A DNA stretch of 64,000 nt. Origin: Streptomyces sp. NBC_00513 (lineage in GTDB: Bacteria > Actinomycetota > Actinomycetes > Streptomycetales > Streptomycetaceae). The notes below the pieces were generated by a model that saw nothing but the letters and a program-made list of their open reading frames with translations, searched no databases and was not told the origin of the DNA. The DNA is taken from the NCBI RefSeq assembly GCF_041431415.1, contig NZ_CP107845.1, positions 7,502,001-7,566,000 on the forward strand, read 5' to 3'. Positions 42,649 through 52,400 of this stretch are shown piece by piece. Each line of letters opens with the position of its first letter. Position 1 is the stretch's first letter. Both the position numbers and the translations under genes were made by a program.

Positions 42649-44106
42649 GTGACATCAACCACCGATCACGAACCGCTCAGACCGGCAGCGCCGGCGCAGG
42701 ATCCGTCCCCCGGGCGTTCCCGGCAGGGCGTGCGCGCCCTGTTGGTGAGGATGCACTTCTACGCCGGGGTGTTCGTCGCCCCCTTCCTGCTCGTCGCGGC
42801 CCTCACCGGGCTGATCTACACCTTCACCCCGCAGCTCGACCAGCTCGTCTACGGCAGCCGGCTCCAGGTCGAGGAGGTCGGCGAGCAGGCCCGACCGCTG
42901 TCCGCGCAGATCGCCGCGGCGCGTGCCGCGCACCCGGAGGGCTCGCTCGCTTCCGTCACCACCCCGGCGGAACCCGAAAACACCACACGCGTCGTGCTGT
43001 CCCTGCCCGAGCTGGGCGAGAAGCAGCGCACCGTCTTCGTCGACCCCTACACCGCGAAGGTCCAAGGCGAACTCACCACCTGGTTCGGGTCGACGCCGCT
43101 GACCACCTGGCTCGACGACCTGCACCGCAACCTGCACCTCGGCGAGACGGGCCGCCTCTACTCCGAAGTCGCGGCCAGCTGGCTCTGGGTGGTCGTCGCC
43201 GGCGGCCTCGTGCTGTGGATCGGTCGCAGCCGGGGACAACGTGCCCGGTCCACCCGTGGCGTGCTGCTCCCGGACCGGGCCGCACGCGGAGTGCGCCGCA
43301 CCCGCGGCTTCCACGCCGCCACCGGCGTCTGGCTCGCGCTCGGCCTGTTCTTCCTCAGCGCCACCGGCCTGACCTGGTCCCACTACGCGGGCGAGCGTTT
43401 CGGGCAACTGCTCGACGCCACCAAGGGGCACGCCCCCGAACTCGACACGACGCTGCCCGGGACCCGACCGCCGGCCGGGGGCGAAGGCGGGGAACACGCC
43501 GGCCACGGCGGCGATCCCGGCAGCGAGAAGAGCGCGGAGCCGGATCCGGCCGCTTTCGAAGCGGCACTCGCCGCGGCCCGGGACGCCGGGCTGGGCGGCA
43601 CCGTCGAGGTGAAGCCCGCGGCGGACGCCTCCAGCGCCTGGGTCGTGGCGCAGAAGGACAACGTCTGGCCGGTGCACTACGACCAGGTCGCGGTGGACGC
43701 CGGTACGGGCAAGGTCACCTCGCACAGCCGGTGGGCCGACTATCCGCTGCCGGCGAAGCTCAGCAAGCTCGGCGTGCAGGGGCACATGGGTGTCCTGTTC
43801 GGCGTCCTCAACCAGATCGTGCTGGCCGTCATCGCGCTCGGTCTGGTTCTGGTGATCGTGTGGGGCTACCGCATGTGGTGGCAGCGCCGACCCACCCGCG
43901 CGGACGGCAAGGCCGCCCTGGGCCGAGCCCCGGTCCGCGGCACGTGGCGCCGCCTGCCGATTCCCGTGCTGGTGGTGGGAGTTCCGCTGGTGGCCGCCCT
44001 GGGTTGGGCGATGCCGGTGCTGGGAGTGACACTGCTCGCCTTCATGCTGGGCGACCTGGCGGTGGGCCTGGTCCGCCGGGTACGGACCGCCCGGCCGACA
44101 CCCTGA
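42649..44106 (+). CDS. PepSY-associated transmembrane protein (ferric/flavin reductase-like)
   Basis: A 485-residue membrane protein. Four main helices: LLVRMHFYAGVFVAPFLLVA (about 30-60), WLWVVVAGGLVLWIG, AATGVWLALGLFFLSATGLT and LNQIVLAVIALGLVLVIVWG. Two extracytoplasmic PepSY-like regions carry DPYTAKVQGELTTWFG/LHRNLHLGETGR and VAVDAGTGKV/GHMGVLFGVL. Conserved His residues in the helices suggest haem ligands. The family is linked to iron uptake and periplasmic electron transfer. A Gly/His-rich insert (EGGEHAGHGGDPG) could bind metal. GTG 42649 follows GGGGGAA. Confidence 0.9.
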   Translation: MTSTTDHEPLRPAAPAQDPSPGRSRQGVRALLVRMHFYAGVFVAPFLLVAALTGLIYTFTPQLDQLVYGSRLQVEEVGEQARPLSAQIAAARAAHPEGSLASVTTPAEPENTTRVVLSLPELGEKQRTVFVDPYTAKVQGELTTWFGSTPLTTWLDDLHRNLHLGETGRLYSEVAASWLWVVVAGGLVLWIGRSRGQRARSTRGVLLPDRAARGVRRTRGFHAATGVWLALGLFFLSATGLTWSHYAGERFGQLLDATKGHAPELDTTLPGTRPPAGGEGGEHAGHGGDPGSEKSAEPDPAAFEAALAAARDAGLGGTVEVKPAADASSAWVVAQKDNVWPVHYDQVAVDAGTGKVTSHSRWADYPLPAKLSKLGVQGHMGVLFGVLNQIVLAVIALGLVLVIVWGYRMWWQRRPTRADGKAALGRAPVRGTWRRLPIPVLVVGVPLVAALGWAMPVLGVTLLAFMLGDLAVGLVRRVRTARPTP

Positions 44107-44353
44107 CGAGACCGTCCATCGGCGGTCCGCTCACCGGACGGGCCCCGGCGGCGCACCGCTGCCGGGACCTCGTTCGGTTCAGAGCGGCCTCGCTCTGCTC
44201 CCGGATGCCCGGATGTCGGAGCCGGGGGAGTGGCGGGTGCTTTCGGGGCCCTGGGTCGGCCGCGGCTCGGGCGGAGCTGATTGAGCTACTTGACGGCTCT
44301 GCGGAGGGCCACCGGTACGCCGGTCGGGCAGGCTGGGTGCGGAGGTGATCGCG

Positions 44354-46468
44354 GTGACGCACGAGGATCCGTCCCGTCAAGCACGGCGGAGTGTTCCCGG
44401 GGACGTGGACCTGGCGGTGCTGGACGCCCTGTTCACCCAGTCACCGGTAGGGCTCCACGTCCTGGACACGGAGCTGAGGCTGGTGCGGATCAACACCGCC
44501 ACGCGGACCATGCACGGCGTTCCCGTCGAGGGACTGCTGGGGCGTCCCTTCACCGATGTCTTCCCCGGCCTGACCGCGATCGGGGAGGTGACGCAGATGA
44601 TCCGCGGTGTGTTGAAGACCGGAGTGCCGGTGCGAGAGCACCTGGTGCGTTCGCGGCTGGACCCGGATCAGGGACGGGAGAGGACGCGCTCGGTTTCCGT
44701 CTTCCGACTCAGCGACGAGCGGGGAACGATTCTGGGGGTGGCGGTCGCGGCGGTCGACGTCACGGAACCGCAGGAGGCGCGGGCCCGACTGGGGGTCCTC
44801 GACGGGGTTCGTGAGCGCGTGGGGCAGACCCTCGACGTCATCGCCACCTGTCAGGAGCTGGCAGACGCCCTGGTGCCGGCCTTCGCCGACATCGCCGTGG
44901 TGGAGGTGGTGGAGGCGGTGGTGCGCGGTGAGGAGCCCCCGACGGGCCCGCTCGCCCAGGACGTGCCGCTGCGCCGCGCCGCCTTCCAGGCACGTGGCGA
45001 ACGCCGACAGGCTCAGGCCCACCCCGTGGGCGACGTGCGGAGTCTGGGCAACCCCACTCCCTACAGTCAGACCCTGATCGACCTCAGGCCCCGGATCGTT
45101 TCCCTGGGCGATGACAGCCCGTGGCTGGGGGCCGACCCCAAGAGGGCGGGCGCCATTCGTTCCGCGGGAGCCCACAGCCTGCTCGTGGCCCCTCTGGCCC
45201 TGCGGGGCAGGGTTCTGGGCCTGGTGAGCCTCTATCGCACCGACGGGTCCGATCCCTTCGACAAGGGCGATCTCGATCTCCTGCGGCAGGTGAGCGCCCA
45301 TACCGCCCTCTGCATCGACAACGCCCGCCGATACACCCGCGAGCACACCATCGCGGCCACGGTCCAACGCCATCTGCTGCCGCGCCATCCCATGGGGCAG
45401 AGCACCGTCGAAACGGCCCACCTGCACGTTCCCGGTGACAACGGGGGCGGCGGCTGGTTCGACGCGATCCCCCTGTCGGGCGCGCGCACCGCCCTGGTCG
45501 TGGGCAACGTCGCCGGACACGGCATTCACACCGCGACCACCATGGGACAGTTGCGCACCGTCATCCACTCGCTGGCCGCGTTGGACCTGGAACCGGACGA
45601 GCTCCTCGCCCGCCTCAATGACACGGCCCGCTTCCTGGCGGCGGAACGCGCGGCCCAACCGACCGGTGACCCGATGTACGAACAGCCGCTCTCCGCGAGC
45701 TGTCTCTACGCGGTCTACGACCCCTTCGCCCGCACCTGTACGTTCGCGTGCGCCGGCCAACCGACGCCACCGCTGATCGTCCGTCCCGACGGCGGCACCG
45801 ACACGGTGGAGCCGGCCATCGGGCCCGCACTGGGCGGCGAAGGCTGGCCCTTCGCCACCACGACCGTCGCACTCGACGAGGGCACCACCCTCGCCCTCTA
45901 CACCCCCGGGCTCCTCACCACGGCCCAAGCCGAAACGGGGGACGCCACCGGCCCGGGCCTTCTCGGCGATGTCCTCGCCCATCCGGGCCGATCCCTGCAG
46001 GATCTGTGCGACGAAGCCCTGTACGCACTGGGGCCCGGCAGCCGCGACGGTGACGCGGTACTCCTGCTCGCCCGCACCCACGCCTTCCCCACCCACGCCA
46101 CGGCCACCTGGGACCTGGCCGACGAGTTCACCGAGGCTGCCGCCGCCCGCGGGCACACACGCCGCACGCTCAAGGGCTGGAACGTGGACGACGACACGGC
46201 GGCCGCCACCGAACTGATCGTCAGCGAACTGGTCACCAACGCTCTCCGCCACGGCAACCCGCCCCTGCGGCTACGCCTCATCAAGGACCGCACCCTCACC
46301 TGCGAAGTCCACGACACGAGCACCACCAGCCCCCACCTGCGCCACGCCCGCGCCATCGACGAAGGCGGCCGCGGACTGTTCATCGTCGCCCAGCTCGCCC
46401 AGCGCTGGGGCACCCGCCACACCCCCGGAGGAAAGACCGTCTGGACCGAACAGGACCTGACGCCCTGA
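44354..46468 (+). CDS. PAS-GAF-SpoIIE-HATPase multidomain regulator with degenerate phosphatase site
   Basis: A 704-residue signalling protein: PAS (about 25-140), GAF (about 160-325), SpoIIE/PP2C-like domain (about 340-565) and C-terminal RsbW-like GHKL ATPase (about 580-704; N-box ELVTNALRHG near 625). The phosphatase domain is intact in fold but altered at metal-binding places: GGDxxD is GGGWFD, GDVxGHG is GNVAGHG and YTDGL is YTPGLL. Only the last acidic motif (RDGDAVLLL) looks kept. It is probably inactive and may act as a sensor or scaffold while the ATPase part works. GTG 44354 is spaced from GGAGGT; GTG 44345 overlaps that site. Confidence 0.9.
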   Translation: MTHEDPSRQARRSVPGDVDLAVLDALFTQSPVGLHVLDTELRLVRINTATRTMHGVPVEGLLGRPFTDVFPGLTAIGEVTQMIRGVLKTGVPVREHLVRSRLDPDQGRERTRSVSVFRLSDERGTILGVAVAAVDVTEPQEARARLGVLDGVRERVGQTLDVIATCQELADALVPAFADIAVVEVVEAVVRGEEPPTGPLAQDVPLRRAAFQARGERRQAQAHPVGDVRSLGNPTPYSQTLIDLRPRIVSLGDDSPWLGADPKRAGAIRSAGAHSLLVAPLALRGRVLGLVSLYRTDGSDPFDKGDLDLLRQVSAHTALCIDNARRYTREHTIAATVQRHLLPRHPMGQSTVETAHLHVPGDNGGGGWFDAIPLSGARTALVVGNVAGHGIHTATTMGQLRTVIHSLAALDLEPDELLARLNDTARFLAAERAAQPTGDPMYEQPLSASCLYAVYDPFARTCTFACAGQPTPPLIVRPDGGTDTVEPAIGPALGGEGWPFATTTVALDEGTTLALYTPGLLTTAQAETGDATGPGLLGDVLAHPGRSLQDLCDEALYALGPGSRDGDAVLLLARTHAFPTHATATWDLADEFTEAAAARGHTRRTLKGWNVDDDTAAATELIVSELVTNALRHGNPPLRLRLIKDRTLTCEVHDTSTTSPHLRHARAIDEGGRGLFIVAQLAQRWGTRHTPGGKTVWTEQDLTP

Positions 46469-46554
46469 CCCCGGCAGGACATGAACGCAGTTCCGGGCCG
46501 CCACCGGGTGCACGCGCAGAACTCCCGCCCATGGGGCCGCCCTACGGACGCGAT

Positions 46555-47166
46555 TCACGCCAGCCCGCGCAGGAGGAGGTCCAGGCCGCCGCGGAACTCG
46601 CGGTCGGGAGTGAGGGAGCGGGCGTCACGAGCGGTCGCGGTCATGTGCGGGAAATCGTCTTCGGGGAGCGCGGCGATGGCGGCGGTGCCCGCGCCCGCGA
46701 GGGGGCCGAGGTGTTCCTGCTGGATCGCGCCGACCACGTAGGCGAGGAGCGCCCGCAGGGCGATGACCCGGTCCTCGGCCTGGATGCCCGCTTCACCCAG
46801 TACCCCGAGCACCGTCTCGGACCAGCGCAGCACGCTCGGGGAGCGGTGTCGGTGGGTGGGGGTGAGCGGCAGGACCGCCGGGTGGGCGGCGACGGTGTCG
46901 CGCAGCCGGGTGACGAGGACGGTGATCCGGTCGTGCCAGGCGTCGGCGGGCGGCGGGGGAGTGCTGTCGACGCCGCTGAGGACGAGTTCGACGACGAGGG
47001 CTTCGAGTTCCTCGCGGTCGCGGACGTACCGGTACAGGGCCATGGTGCTCATGTCGAGTTCGGCGGCGACGGCGCGCATGGACAGGCCGGGGAGACCGTC
47101 GCGGTCGATGACGGCGAGTGCGGCGGCGGCCGCCTGGTCCGGAGTGAGCGAGCGGGGACGTGGCAT
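46555..47166 (-). CDS. TetR/AcrR family regulator
   Basis: A 203-residue repressor-type protein. The HTH is in residues 8-55 (GLPGLSMRAVAAELDMSTMA, LYRYVRDREELEALV). The C-terminal TetR ligand domain is of the kind containing RVIALRALLAYVVGAIQQEH. ATG 47166 lies 84 bp from the divergent peroxiredoxin-like gene. The gap holds a 9-bp inverted repeat plus a third half-site (47191-47227), which is the likely operator for both genes. Confidence 0.93.
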   Translation of the reverse strand: MPRPRSLTPDQAAAAALAVIDRDGLPGLSMRAVAAELDMSTMALYRYVRDREELEALVVELVLSGVDSTPPPPADAWHDRITVLVTRLRDTVAAHPAVLPLTPTHRHRSPSVLRWSETVLGVLGEAGIQAEDRVIALRALLAYVVGAIQQEHLGPLAGAGTAAIAALPEDDFPHMTATARDARSLTPDREFRGGLDLLLRGLA

Positions 47167-47171
47167 GACGG

Positions 47172-47227
47172 TTGACAGCGTACGGGATACACCTACGCTG
47201 ATATGTAGGCGTACGGCATACGCCTAC
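47172..47227 (+). promoter_or_regulatory. Promoter and TetR-type operator
   Basis: TTGACA (47172-47177), 16 bp, then TACGCT (47194-47199) make a fair housekeeping promoter towards the peroxiredoxin gene. GTAGGCGTA-CGGCA-TACGCCTAC (47205-47227) is a perfect 9-bp dyad starting just downstream of the -10. A third half-site, ACACCTAC at 47190-47197, overlaps the -10 box. Binding there would block initiation. Confidence 0.72.
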
Positions 47228-47250
47228 GCCTGTCGAGGGAGGGGTTTCCC

Positions 47251-47835
47251 ATGCTCGAACCCGGTTCCACCGTGGACGCCCACCGCCTCACGGCCGTCTC
47301 CGGGGAGCGGGTCGCTCTGCCGCCGGAGCCCGGGCGGCTCGTCCACCTGCAGTTCCGGCGCTTCGCCGGATGCCCCGTCTGCCACCTCCACCTGCGCTCG
47401 ATCGTCCGGCGGCACGAGGAGATCGAGGCCGCCGGGATCCGCGAGGTGGTGCTCTTCCACTCGCCCGTCCATGAACTCCTGCCGCACGTGGCCGACTTCC
47501 CCTTCGCGGTGATCGCCGACCCGGAGCAGCGGCTGTATCGGGAGTTCGGCGTCGAAGCCTCGCCGCGCTCGCTCCTGGACCCGCGAGCCTGGTGGCCGGT
47601 GCTGCGCTCCCTGACCCGTGCGTCCTTCGCCGTCCTGCGCGGCCGGGAGCACCTGCCGTCGCCGCGTCCGGCCGGTGGCCGCCTCGGGTTGCCTGCGGAC
47701 CTGCTCATCGGCCCGGACGGACGGGTGCTCGCGGCCAAGTACGGGGAACACGTCTACGACCAGTGGACGGTGGACGAACTGTTGGAACTCGCCACCCGGG
47801 CGGGCGACGACCGAGACGCGGTGGGCACCGCGTAA
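47251..47835 (+). CDS. Peroxiredoxin-like (AhpC/TSA-type) protein
   Basis: A 194-residue thioredoxin-fold protein. The Cys motif is RRFAGCPVCHLHLRS (about 35-50), a CxxC arrangement instead of the usual PxxxTxxC. FPFAVIADPEQRLYREFGVE and PADLLIGPDGRVLAAKYGEH complete the AhpC/TSA-like pattern. It probably reduces peroxides or disulfides in the cytoplasm. It is expressed divergently from a TetR repressor through a clear operator. The WWPVLRSLTR insert is typical of the peroxiredoxin-like family seen beside TetR genes. Confidence 0.85.
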   Translation: MLEPGSTVDAHRLTAVSGERVALPPEPGRLVHLQFRRFAGCPVCHLHLRSIVRRHEEIEAAGIREVVLFHSPVHELLPHVADFPFAVIADPEQRLYREFGVEASPRSLLDPRAWWPVLRSLTRASFAVLRGREHLPSPRPAGGRLGLPADLLIGPDGRVLAAKYGEHVYDQWTVDELLELATRAGDDRDAVGTA

Positions 47836-47873
47836 GGGGCCCTTGGGGCAGGGGTGTTGATCGGGCGGATCGA

Positions 47874-48464
47874 TTACGCACCGAGGTGGGGCAGTGGGCC
47901 CGCCGGGTAGGGGGTCTCCGCCGGAATGAGGGCCCGCGCCGCCGCGTCCTCGCCGGCTCGGACCAGGCCGTGGATCTCCCGGACCTGCGGGGTGACGTCG
48001 CGGATGGCGACCGTCCACTCGTCGGCGTACGCGCGCGAGAGGGGCCCGGACAGACCCAGTTGGAGCGAGCGGTGGCGCAGCGGGTTCAGGTGCAGGTCGC
48101 GTTCCGGGTCCCACTGGACGCGGGCGGAGCTCTCCCGCAGGGCCCGCTTCCAGGTCGCCACGTCGGGATGGGTGCCGTGTTCGTGGTGCGAGAGGCAGGC
48201 GTGGCGCAGCGCGCGGTCGAACCCCTCGCGGGTGATCTCGACGGCCAGGACCGTCTCCTGGTCGGTCTTGCCGCCCCAGCCGCAGCGGTACATCATCCAC
48301 AGGAACGACGGCTTGATCCACGTCATCCGTTCCCGCTTCCAGGCCGGCGGGAATCGTCCCTCGCGGGCGGCCGGAACCCCCAACAGGGGGGAGTACGCCT
48401 GGTAGACGGTGACGGTGTCGGCGGTGTGTGCCGCGCGGATCTGGCGGTTCGGAACGTCGTGCAT
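47874..48464 (-). CDS. DUF4291 domain protein
   Basis: A 196-residue cytoplasmic protein with family patterns RQIRAAHTADTVTVYQAYSP, MTWIKPSFLWMMYRCGWGGK and VQWDPERDLHLNPLRHRSLQ. The family is widespread in bacteria and fungi with no established function. The complete usual length is present. It is convergent with the peroxiredoxin gene, 38 bp apart. Confidence 0.88.
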   Translation of the reverse strand: MHDVPNRQIRAAHTADTVTVYQAYSPLLGVPAAREGRFPPAWKRERMTWIKPSFLWMMYRCGWGGKTDQETVLAVEITREGFDRALRHACLSHHEHGTHPDVATWKRALRESSARVQWDPERDLHLNPLRHRSLQLGLSGPLSRAYADEWTVAIRDVTPQVREIHGLVRAGEDAAARALIPAETPYPAGPLPHLGA

Positions 48465-48570
48465 GCCCCCAGGATGCCTGGCGCGTACGGCCTCCGGCCG
48501 GCGGATTTCCCCCCGGGGCGGCGGGCCGCGCCCCTCCTCCGCTCCTCCGCGTGCGGTCGATGGAGCCGGG

Positions 48571-48978
48571 TTACCCCAGCCAGGTTCCCTCGCGCATGAG
48601 CACCCTGCCGCGCAGTTCCGCCTCGCCTCGCCAGGCACGCACGGTCCTGGGCGTCACGCGCACATACAGACAAGACTCGTTCTCCGTCCGCGGGTCCCAC
48701 CCGAACTTGCCGGTGAACGCGTCGGCCGCGTCTGCGGGCACGTCCTGGTCGGTGAACCACTCCGCCTCACCCTGGAGCAGCAACACGTCGAAGGTGTCCG
48801 GCAGTGACAAGCGCACCCGTGGTTCCCTGCGAACGTTCCGCGCGGTCGCGGAAGTCGCGGCGGTGCACATCCACACCGCCTGGCCGTCCCAGGCGAACCA
48901 CAACGGCACCTGGTGCGGCCCGTGATCGGGGTGGGCTGTCGACACCCATACGTCCCGCTCCGCGACGAGCCGTTCCAC
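48571..48978 (-). CDS. Pyridoxamine 5'-phosphate oxidase-fold protein
   Basis: A 135-residue split-barrel flavin/F420-binding protein: ERDVWVSTAHPDHGPHQVPL, WMCTAATSATARNVRREPRV, then VLLLQGEAEWFTDQ. Small members of this class in actinobacteria use F420 or FMN to reduce a range of compounds, and the exact cofactor cannot be told. GTG 48978 is the start used, with only a distant GGAGGGGG upstream. A single gene. Confidence 0.88.
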   Translation of the reverse strand: MERLVAERDVWVSTAHPDHGPHQVPLWFAWDGQAVWMCTAATSATARNVRREPRVRLSLPDTFDVLLLQGEAEWFTDQDVPADAADAFTGKFGWDPRTENESCLYVRVTPRTVRAWRGEAELRGRVLMREGTWLG

Positions 48979-49499
48979 CGTACCGCGCCACCCCCTCCCT
49001 GACCGCCGCCCCCGAGGACCGGCGGGACCTCGCCGTCTCCGTTCCGGCGAGGGAAGCGGCCATCGCCGCGATCACCACCGACACCGCCACGGGACCCGGC
49101 CCGGCCGACCCGTGTCCTCGGGGCCGATGCGCGGCTCCGACCGGGTGACAGCGCGGCAGCCCTGCCGTGGAGTGCCGCGGCTCGGCCGCCCGCGCCCGGC
49201 ACACTGCGCAGGGCCCGTCGCCCCCGGATCCCGGAGCCCGTCATGCCCCAGCCCTCCACCGGACCGATCGAAGCGACGCGGTCACCGAGGCGGAACTGCG
49301 TACGCAGGACCCGGCGGGCCCCATTCTCGCGGTCCCGGCGCACACCACCGGCGCCGGCAACCCCATCGACGACCGCACCTGGAGGATCCGGGAGTTCACC
49401 CCGGCGGGAGACGAAGTCGAGCTGACGATCGGTGGCCACGCCCAGGGCCTTCGCAGAGGGCGCCCGGCCCGTGCCTCGCCCCGACACCCGGGCGCCGTG
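48979..49499. other. Intergenic region, no supported gene
   Basis: 521 bp downstream of the AfsR-like gene and upstream of the PPOX gene. One plus-strand frame (about 49270-49450) gives a plausible-looking stretch (RTWRIREFTPAGDEVELTIG) but has no start, ribosome site or family I can name. It could be a gene remnant. Confidence 0.4.
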
Positions 49500-52400
49500 T
49501 CACACGGCGAAGGTCCGGCGCCGGCGGTGGTCCGCCGCCAGGTCGGCCGCGGCGTGGCGGGCGGCCGTCGCGTGGTGCGGAGCGTTCCAGGCGTGGGCGA
49601 CACGTTCGGCGAGGGCGTAGGCATCGGCCGCCGCCCGGGGATCGCCGAGGAGGCGGTGGAGGTCACCCAGCGGGTGGGCGAGGGGGCGGGTGGCGTAGGC
49701 CGCGTTGGCCGCGCCGCCGAACTGGTCGCGCATCGGCAGCAGGTGCTCGATCAGCATGCCGGCGGCCTCGGTATCGGCGTGCAGGACCGCGAGTTCGCTG
49801 CGGTAGTCGAGTTCGACACCGTAGAGGTGGTCCGTCACCGGTCGCGGGGGGAAACGAACCTCCCGTGCCTCGTCCAGCCGTCCCCGGCGAGCCAGGACCA
49901 GCGAGTGTGCCACCGCGACGGGCGCGCCGACGGCCTCGTGTACCTCGCGGACGCTGCGCTCGATGTCGGCTGTCCGCCCCTGGGTGAAGCGGATGGTCCA
50001 CAGGCCGAGCGTGCGCGGGCCCGTCGCGTGGTGCGCCCCGACCCGCTGGAACAGTTCGTCCGCCTGCGCGTACCGCTCCTCCGCCTCCGTGAACCGTCCC
50101 GCGATGGCGGCCAGCATGGCACGGGTGGTGGCGTTGATGCCCCGCGCCCACAGCATTCCGTAACGGTGCGCGAGGTCCAGGCCCTCGGTCGTGTGTCGGT
50201 GGACCGCGGCGGGATCGTTGCGGGCGGCGGCCGTCATGGCGTCGAGGTGTTCGCACACCCAACGGTGGGCGGGCAGGTCGTGGTCCTCGGCCAGCTCGCG
50301 CAGTTCGGCGACGAGAGGTGGGCGGGCCGCGCTCTTCAGCTCATGCGGCGGCAACTTGGCCGAGGTCATCAAGGCCGAGGCGAGCAGCCGCGGTTCGCCG
50401 ATGGAACGGGCCAGGGCCAACTGCACGTCGTCCGCATCGCGGGCGCGCGGCGCGTCCTCGCCCGCCACCGCGTCCGCGAGGACCTGGAGCACGCGGGCGC
50501 GGGTCGCCCCGTTCAGGGCGGGGTCCCGGGCGAGCCGCTCCAGGCGGGCCAGCGCGGTCCGGTCGAAGAGGCCCGCCAGCCGACTGCGCCACGGCGAGGG
50601 CTCGGTCCAGGCTCCGTAGACCGCGGCGACCAGGTCGTCGCGGTTGGCCCGTACCGCGAGATCCACCGCCCGTTGACGGGTGTGCCGGGCGGCGTCCGTG
50701 GCGCCGGCGCGGACCTGCGCGCCGAGCAGACGCATCAGGAGCGCGAGGGTGACGTCGGGGTCCGCGTACGGATCGGCGGTGGCCGCGCCGTGCACGTCCA
50801 GCGCCTGCGCGATCAGACCGACCGCCACGTCGTGCGCGTATCTGAGTTCCGCCAGCTCTGCGGCGCGCAGGGCGTAGTCGACGGCCAGCGGGGCGTTCGC
50901 GACCCTGCCCGAGCGGGCGAAGTGGTGGGCGAGCGCGGCCAGGTCCTCGGGCCGGTGGCGGTGCAGCGTCCGGGCGATACGGTCGTGCAGGCGCGATCGT
51001 CGTACGCCGGACAGGTCGGTGTAGACGGTGTCGCGGACCAGGGCGTGCACGAAGCCGACCCGGCCGGGCGCCGGCTCGGTCAGCAGGTCCGCGGCGAGTG
51101 CGGCGTCGAGCCCTTCGAGCACGGTCTCCTCGTCGGCATCGGCCGCCTCGACCAGCAGGGCGACATCGGTCTCCAGGCCGACGACGGCGACGAGGCGCAC
51201 GACGGCCAGCCCGGCTTCGGGAAGCAGCGCCAATCGCCTGCGCAGAACGTCCCGGACACCCTGGGGGACCTCGGAGAGCGCCACCAGAGCGCCTTCGCGG
51301 TCGAGCAGCCGTGCGCTCTCCCAGACGTAGAACGGGTTGCCGCCGGTCCGCGCGGTGATCGTGTCGACCGTGGCCCTGTCCACGGGCTCGCGGCAGACGG
51401 CGTCGACGACGGTCGCGACGTCGCGCGCCGGGAGCCCGCCGAGCGAGATCCGGTGCGGAAGGCGGCCGGCGAGCCGGGCGAGGCTGGTGACCAGCCGGCC
51501 GGTCACCTCGGCGGGGCGGTAGCAGGCAACGGTGAACAGGGGCACTCCGGTGACCGCCGCCGCCGCTTCGAGCAGGGCCAACGTCTCCCCGTCGGCCCGG
51601 TGCAGGTCTTCGAGCAGCACGGCGAGCGGTCGCCCGGTGGAGGCGGCGGCAAGCCACGCCGTGAACGCGCGGTGCGTACGGAAGCGGTCGGCGGTCGCCT
51701 CGTCCCGCGTGGTCGCGGCCGTTCCCTCCGGCTGGTGCAGGAGCACGGCGAGTTCCCCCGAGTGCGCGGGAGGTACCTCGCGCGCCAGGGCGCCGAGTGC
51801 CTCCACCCAGGCCCACGCCGGCGGCGCGCCCTCGTGCTCGGGGCAGCGGCCGATCACCACCGTCCAGCCCTCGCCCCGCAGCCGGTCCGCGAACCGGGCG
51901 AGGAACGCCGACTTCCCGGCTCCCGCCTCGCCGGTGACCAGCAGCATGCCGCCGGTGCCACGGGCGGCCAGCGCCGCCGTGTCGGCGGCGCCGAGTTCCT
52001 CGCTCCGGCCGAGGAACAGGGCCGGCCGCCCGGCGGGCGCGGGGTCGGGGTCCTGCGCGGGCGGGCCGATCACCCGCGGCGGCTCCGCCACGGCCCCTGC
52101 GGGCGGCCGCTCGGGCGCGTGGGCGTGCAGTACCTCCATCCGCTGGTCGAGGAGGGCGTGCTCCAGCCCGACCAGGGCGGGAGAGGGATCACAACCCAGC
52201 TCATCGCGCAGCACCGCCTTGGCGCGGCGCAGGGCGGCGAGTGCGTCGGCGCGCCGCCCGCAGGCCCAGTGGGCGAGCGCCAGCAGGCGCCAGCCCTCCT
52301 CCCGCAGGGGGTGCTCGCCCACCAGCGCCTCGGCGGCCGAAGCCGCCTCCGCGGTGTGCCCGGTGCGGAGGTCGGCCGCGACGGCCAACTCGCGGGCGTC

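Noticed and set aside
49270..49450. Possible gene remnant reading RTWRIREFTPAGDEVELTIG
   Set aside because: It looks protein-like but could not be linked to any family, start or ribosome site, so it is mentioned only in the intergenic entry.
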